64,000 nt of DNA. It comes from Aequorivita sp. UBA3180 (GTDB lineage Bacteria > Bacteroidota > Bacteroidia > Flavobacteriales > Flavobacteriaceae). The stretch is taken from NCBI GenBank assembly GCA_002364215.1, contig DEXQ01000003.1, forward strand, positions 239,085-303,084. Direction: 5' to 3'. Position numbers and translations under genes: made by a program. Under the pieces are notes generated by a model. The model searched no databases and was not told the DNA's origin. It saw only the letters and a list, made by a program, of their open reading frames with translations. Shown piece after piece: positions 61,044 to 64,000 of this stretch (positions within the stretch are counted from its first letter, which is position 1; every line of letters begins with the position of its first letter).

Positions 61044-62033
61044 ATGTACCCACTAAGAAGAAACCGAAGATTGCGAACCAACGAAAGTATGCGAAGCCTG
61101 GTCCGTGAAACTATTATAAGCCCCAATGATTTTATCGTGCCGCTTTTTGTGGTGGAAGGAAAAGGTGTAAAAGAAGAAATTGCTTCTATGCCTAACTATT
61201 ACAGATTGAGTTTGGATAATCTTCAAAAAGAAGTAAAAGAACTTTGGAAACTCGGTTTGAAGTCGGTTTTGCTTTTTGTGAAAGTTGATGATAAACTGAA
61301 GGACAATAGCGGAAAGGAAGCCTTAAATGCTGATGGATTGATGCAACGCGCCATAAAAACGGTGAAGGATGCAGTTCCCGAAATGATTGTGATGACCGAT
61401 GTGGCCTTGGATCCGTTTTCAGTATATGGGCACGACGGAATTATTTCCGAAGGAAAAGTTTTGAACGACGATACCAATGCGGTCTTGGCTGAAATGTCCC
61501 TAAGCCACGCCATTGCGGGTGCGGATGTGGTTGCGCCCAGCGATATGATGGACGGACGCATTTTTGAAATCAGAACCCTTTTAGAGGACGAAGGTTTCTG
61601 CGATACCGCGATTATGGCCTACAGCGCCAAATATGCTTCGGCATTTTACGGTCCGTTCCGGGACGCGTTGGATTCTGCGCCTGTTGATGTAGAGGATATT
61701 CCAAAAGATAAAAAAACCTACCAAATGGACTACGGCAACCGCGAGGAGGCCATCCGCGAAACCTTAATGGATATTGACGAAGGCGCAGATATTGTAATGA
61801 TAAAACCCGGACTTTGCTATTTGGATATTGTACGTGATATAAAGGATACCGTAAATGTTCCTGTTGCGGTTTATCAAGTTAGCGGTGAATATGCCATGTT
61901 GAAAGCCGCGGCCGAAAAGGGCTGGTTGAACCACGATGCAGTAATGATGGAGCAGGTTACGGCCATAAAAAGAGCCGGGGCTTCTATGATTGCTAGCTAT
62001 TTTGCTAAAGATGTCGTAAAGCTTATTAATTAG
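61044..62033 (+). CDS. hemB: Delta-aminolevulinic acid dehydratase
   Basis: The protein has 329 residues. Schiff-base lysines stand in SAKYASAFYGPFR and DIVMIKPGLCY. The metal-site segment reads TDVALDPFSVYGHDG, with Ala and Asp where zinc-type enzymes have Cys, so this is the zinc-independent, magnesium-responsive class as in Pseudomonas. It condenses two aminolevulinate molecules to porphobilinogen. It stands apart from hemA-hemF by the helicase gene and has its own upstream region. Confidence 0.95.
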   Translation: MYPLRRNRRLRTNESMRSLVRETIISPNDFIVPLFVVEGKGVKEEIASMPNYYRLSLDNLQKEVKELWKLGLKSVLLFVKVDDKLKDNSGKEALNADGLMQRAIKTVKDAVPEMIVMTDVALDPFSVYGHDGIISEGKVLNDDTNAVLAEMSLSHAIAGADVVAPSDMMDGRIFEIRTLLEDEGFCDTAIMAYSAKYASAFYGPFRDALDSAPVDVEDIPKDKKTYQMDYGNREEAIRETLMDIDEGADIVMIKPGLCYLDIVRDIKDTVNVPVAVYQVSGEYAMLKAAAEKGWLNHDAVMMEQVTAIKRAGASMIASYFAKDVVKLIN

Positions 62034-62066
62034 CAAAATTTTATCTTTCTGAATTCATTTTTCGCA

Positions 62067-62074
62067 TACATTTG
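62067..62074 (+). promoter_or_regulatory. -7 promoter box TACATTTG, leaderless GTG start
   Basis: This is an exact TAnnTTTG match that ends 4 nt before the GTG at 62079, so the mRNA probably begins at or next to the start codon. Confidence 0.55.
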
Positions 62075-62078
62075 CGGC

Positions 62079-62435
62079 GTGAAACTTGTTGAAAAACATA
62101 TAAGTAGGTTACTGGTCTCGATTGCCGTTTTCCTGGTTTTCGGGAATGTGGCTTTTGCTTACGAATCCTTTTCCGAAAGGACTAAGAGCACCGTTGTTTC
62201 TGAACTTCAGAAGGATGACCACAAGCCTTTTGTTTTTAATGAAATTTCTATTGGGGAGGTTTCGCAGACGGTTTCGCAGAATGAATATTTGGGGCTCGGG
62301 CTGTTTGGAACATTTTATTCCAATCAGGATTTTTCTTTTGTCCGTGAATCTTCTTTAATCAATTCGTCGTTTACCCTAAAGGACAAACGGGAGCTTATCT
62401 TCCGCCATTTGTTTCCCTTCCATTTTTTTTGGTGA
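62079..62435 (+). CDS. Small exported protein, unknown function
   Basis: The protein has 118 residues. The start is a GTG at 62079, directly below a -7 box. A signal peptide (about 8-27, LLVSIAVFLVFGNVAFA) precedes a soluble part with GLGLFGTFYSNQDFSFV and a Phe-rich end (HLFPFHFFW). No family is recognised. It follows hemB by 45 nt but has its own promoter. Confidence 0.65.
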   Translation: MKLVEKHISRLLVSIAVFLVFGNVAFAYESFSERTKSTVVSELQKDDHKPFVFNEISIGEVSQTVSQNEYLGLGLFGTFYSNQDFSFVRESSLINSSFTLKDKRELIFRHLFPFHFFW

Positions 62436-62518
62436 TTATTTGAGATTGCTTCGGTTTGTTTGGATTGGTTTCCAAGCATTTTTTTATTCAAATTTATTCA
62501 TCTTAAAAATTTTTCATC

Positions 62519-62989
62519 ATGGAATTTAACACAACCCTAGTAGGGGTAATTATACTGTTATTGATATTTGTGCCCGTGGGTTATTTAATCTTGAACACCA
62601 CCGGCAAGGACAAAAAGGCAAAGAAAACTGTATCGCAACTGTCGCAGACCAAGGGCATACAGATAAAGAACATAGAGGTAATAGGCAATTGCGTTATTGC
62701 TGTTGACGAAACTTCAAAAAAACTTGTTTACTCTTCTAAAACCAATCCTAGCGGTGACTTTAAGATTGTAGATATAACCGAGGTGCGGGAATGCCGTGCC
62801 AAGAGCATTAAGCAGACAGACAAAACCCTTGATTGGGTTGGGCTGGAACTAGTTGAAAAGTCAGGCAGGTTGGAAATACCTTTTTATATGGAAAACGATG
62901 ACGAAGGGTACACCAAAGATCCGTTTGCATGCCTACAGGATGCCAAGCGCTGGGAAGGGACATTGAAACCCTTACTGAGGGCTTCGTAA
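62519..62989 (+). CDS. Single-helix membrane protein, unknown function
   Basis: The protein has 156 residues. One N-terminal helix (about 8-27) is followed by a basic linker and a beta-rich cytosolic domain (about 43-150) with VVIAV-like strands, VDITEVRECRAKS and WVGLELVEKSGRLEIPFY. No family is recognised. It ends at a strong terminator. Confidence 0.72.
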   Translation: MEFNTTLVGVIILLLIFVPVGYLILNTTGKDKKAKKTVSQLSQTKGIQIKNIEVIGNCVIAVDETSKKLVYSSKTNPSGDFKIVDITEVRECRAKSIKQTDKTLDWVGLELVEKSGRLEIPFYMENDDEGYTKDPFACLQDAKRWEGTLKPLLRAS

Positions 62990-63004
62990 TTTTAGTTTTT
63001 TAAG

Positions 63005-63031
63005 AAAACCGCCCTTTGTGGCGGTTTTTTT
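63005..63031 (+). terminator. Terminator AAAACCGCC/GGCGGTTTT
   Basis: A perfect 9-bp stem with a T run lies 16 nt after the stop of the single-helix membrane protein gene. Confidence 0.9.
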
Positions 63032-63105
63032 AATGCAATTAACAAAGCCTTACCTAAAATCTGTTTTTAAATCTTTATTTTAGATGAAAATTTCGAAAAC
63101 CAACT

Positions 63106-63990
63106 ATGACCTTACTGATTGTTTATGCAGTGCTTTCCATTTTCTTTTCTTTTTTGTGCTCTATATTGGAAGCCGCGCTGCTCAGCTTTACACCCACATA
63201 TCTGAGGATGAAGACCAAAGAGGGAAAAAGCTATGCCACAACCCTTACCAATTATAAAAAAGACATTGATAAACCGCTAATTGCAATCTTAACCCTCAAT
63301 ACTATTGCACACACTGTTGGTGCAATCCTCGTGGGGGTTCAAGCAGAAAAACTACCCTATAAGGTAGAAGTTTGGGGAGTGAATTTAGTGGGAATTGTTT
63401 CCGCAATTATGACAATGTTGATTTTGGTGGTTTCTGAAATTATCCCGAAAACCATTGGTGCTACTTATTGGAAAAAACTGGGCTCTTTCACGGCAACCTT
63501 TCTAAACCTCATTATCATTCCGTTGAAATACACTGGAATCCTGTGGTTGCTAATGCTCATTACTCGTATGGTTGGCAAATCTGCCCACGTAAGTACCATG
63601 AGCCGTGAGGAATTCATGGCCATAACCGATGCCGCTGAAGAGGAAGGCGTTTTTGAGGAAAGCGAAACAACGGTAATCAAAAATTTACTTGTTTTTAAAA
63701 GCGTACACGCCAAAGATGTAATGACGCCCTTTACGGTTGTTACATTAGAAGATGAGACGAAGAGTTTGGATGAATTTCACCAAAACCATAAAAGCCTTCG
63801 GTTTTCGAGGATACCGGTGTATAAAAACAAAACACATAATATTACAGGTTTTGTGCTTCGTGACGATGTGCTGGAAGAAATTGTGGAAGACCGTGGCGAT
63901 AAATTGTTGAGCGACTTAAAGCGGGAAATTTTTGTGGTTGCTTCAGAAAAACCCATCCCAGAACTTTTCGAAACATTTGTCTTGTCCTGA
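63106..63990 (+). CDS. CNNM/CorC-type membrane protein with CBS domains, short C-terminus
   Basis: The protein has 294 residues to a TGA at 63988-63990. The N-terminal CNNM (DUF21) part has four helices, with SFLCSILEAALLSFTPTYLRM and VVSEIIPKTIGATYWKK, then a CBS pair region (ESETTVIKNLLVFKSVHAKDVMTPFTVV ...). Family members normally run 350 or more residues. After FETF the frame reads VLS-stop-NMA, and NMA fits the conserved EHIA position, so an in-frame TGA seems to cut the gene. Only 10 bases remain, so this cannot be settled here. Confidence 0.8.
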   Translation: MTLLIVYAVLSIFFSFLCSILEAALLSFTPTYLRMKTKEGKSYATTLTNYKKDIDKPLIAILTLNTIAHTVGAILVGVQAEKLPYKVEVWGVNLVGIVSAIMTMLILVVSEIIPKTIGATYWKKLGSFTATFLNLIIIPLKYTGILWLLMLITRMVGKSAHVSTMSREEFMAITDAAEEEGVFEESETTVIKNLLVFKSVHAKDVMTPFTVVTLEDETKSLDEFHQNHKSLRFSRIPVYKNKTHNITGFVLRDDVLEEIVEDRGDKLLSDLKREIFVVASEKPIPELFETFVLS

Positions 63991-64000
63991 AATATGGCTA

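Overview
The window is chromosomal DNA of a member of the Bacteroidota, most likely a marine Flavobacteriaceae. Four signs support this. A secreted M1 peptidase carries a C-terminal type IX secretion sorting domain. Many genes are preceded by the phylum-specific -7 promoter box TAnnTTTG. The threonine dehydrogenase is the short-chain type known from Flavobacterium. Dispersed short repeats of flavobacterial style (TTCCAAATTCCAAA, CTACCGTCTACC, TCGAGCGCAGTCGAG) lie between genes. The DNA is AT-rich. The genus cannot be fixed from the sequence alone.

Layout. 1-7.8 kb: end of an unknown gene, tex, a DMT permease, a ferredoxin/U32 pair, recQ and a short ssb. 7.8-12.2 kb: a very AT-rich accessory island with a hairpin-rich non-coding stretch, a 42-residue protein, a two-helix membrane protein, an IS1595 (ISXO2-like) transposase, a divergent winged-helix-like gene, a probable small antisense-side RNA and a strongly structured RNA of about 275 nt ending in a terminator. 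12.2-24.7 kb: TMEM175-like channel, CBS protein, M28 and M13 peptidases, threonine dehydrogenase, tRNA-Arg(CCU), topoisomerase IB, tandem 11-bp repeats, a decayed GIY-YIG gene, tRNA-Asn(GUU) and an ECF sigma factor with its membrane partner. 25-32 kb: RseP, the T9SS-exported M1 peptidase, SCO, then feoA-feoB and two tiny Cys-rich FeoB-associated proteins. 32.6-37.9 kb: an Mn/Zn-type ABC importer operon led by an MntR-like repressor with a clear palindromic operator, interrupted by an S23-type four-helix-bundle gene inside inverted repeats. 38-47.5 kb: mixed housekeeping genes. 47.6-62 kb: a nearly complete heme pathway (hemJ-like, hemH, hemA, hemC, hemD, hemE, hemF, hemB; no hemL seen), with an AraC regulator divergent from hemA, an RraB-like protein and an unusual SF2 helicase that appears to be membrane-anchored. 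62-64 kb: two unknown proteins and a CNNM/CorC-type protein ending early near the window edge.

Most of the window fits an iron, manganese and heme economy: Feo imports ferrous iron, the MntR-led ABC system imports Mn or Zn, and the hem genes consume iron. The most promising undescribed item is the structured RNA at about 11.66-11.94 kb. Two of its perfect hairpins carry the same nine-base loop, and it sits beside an IS1595 element, a winged-helix-like gene and a second compact RNA candidate.
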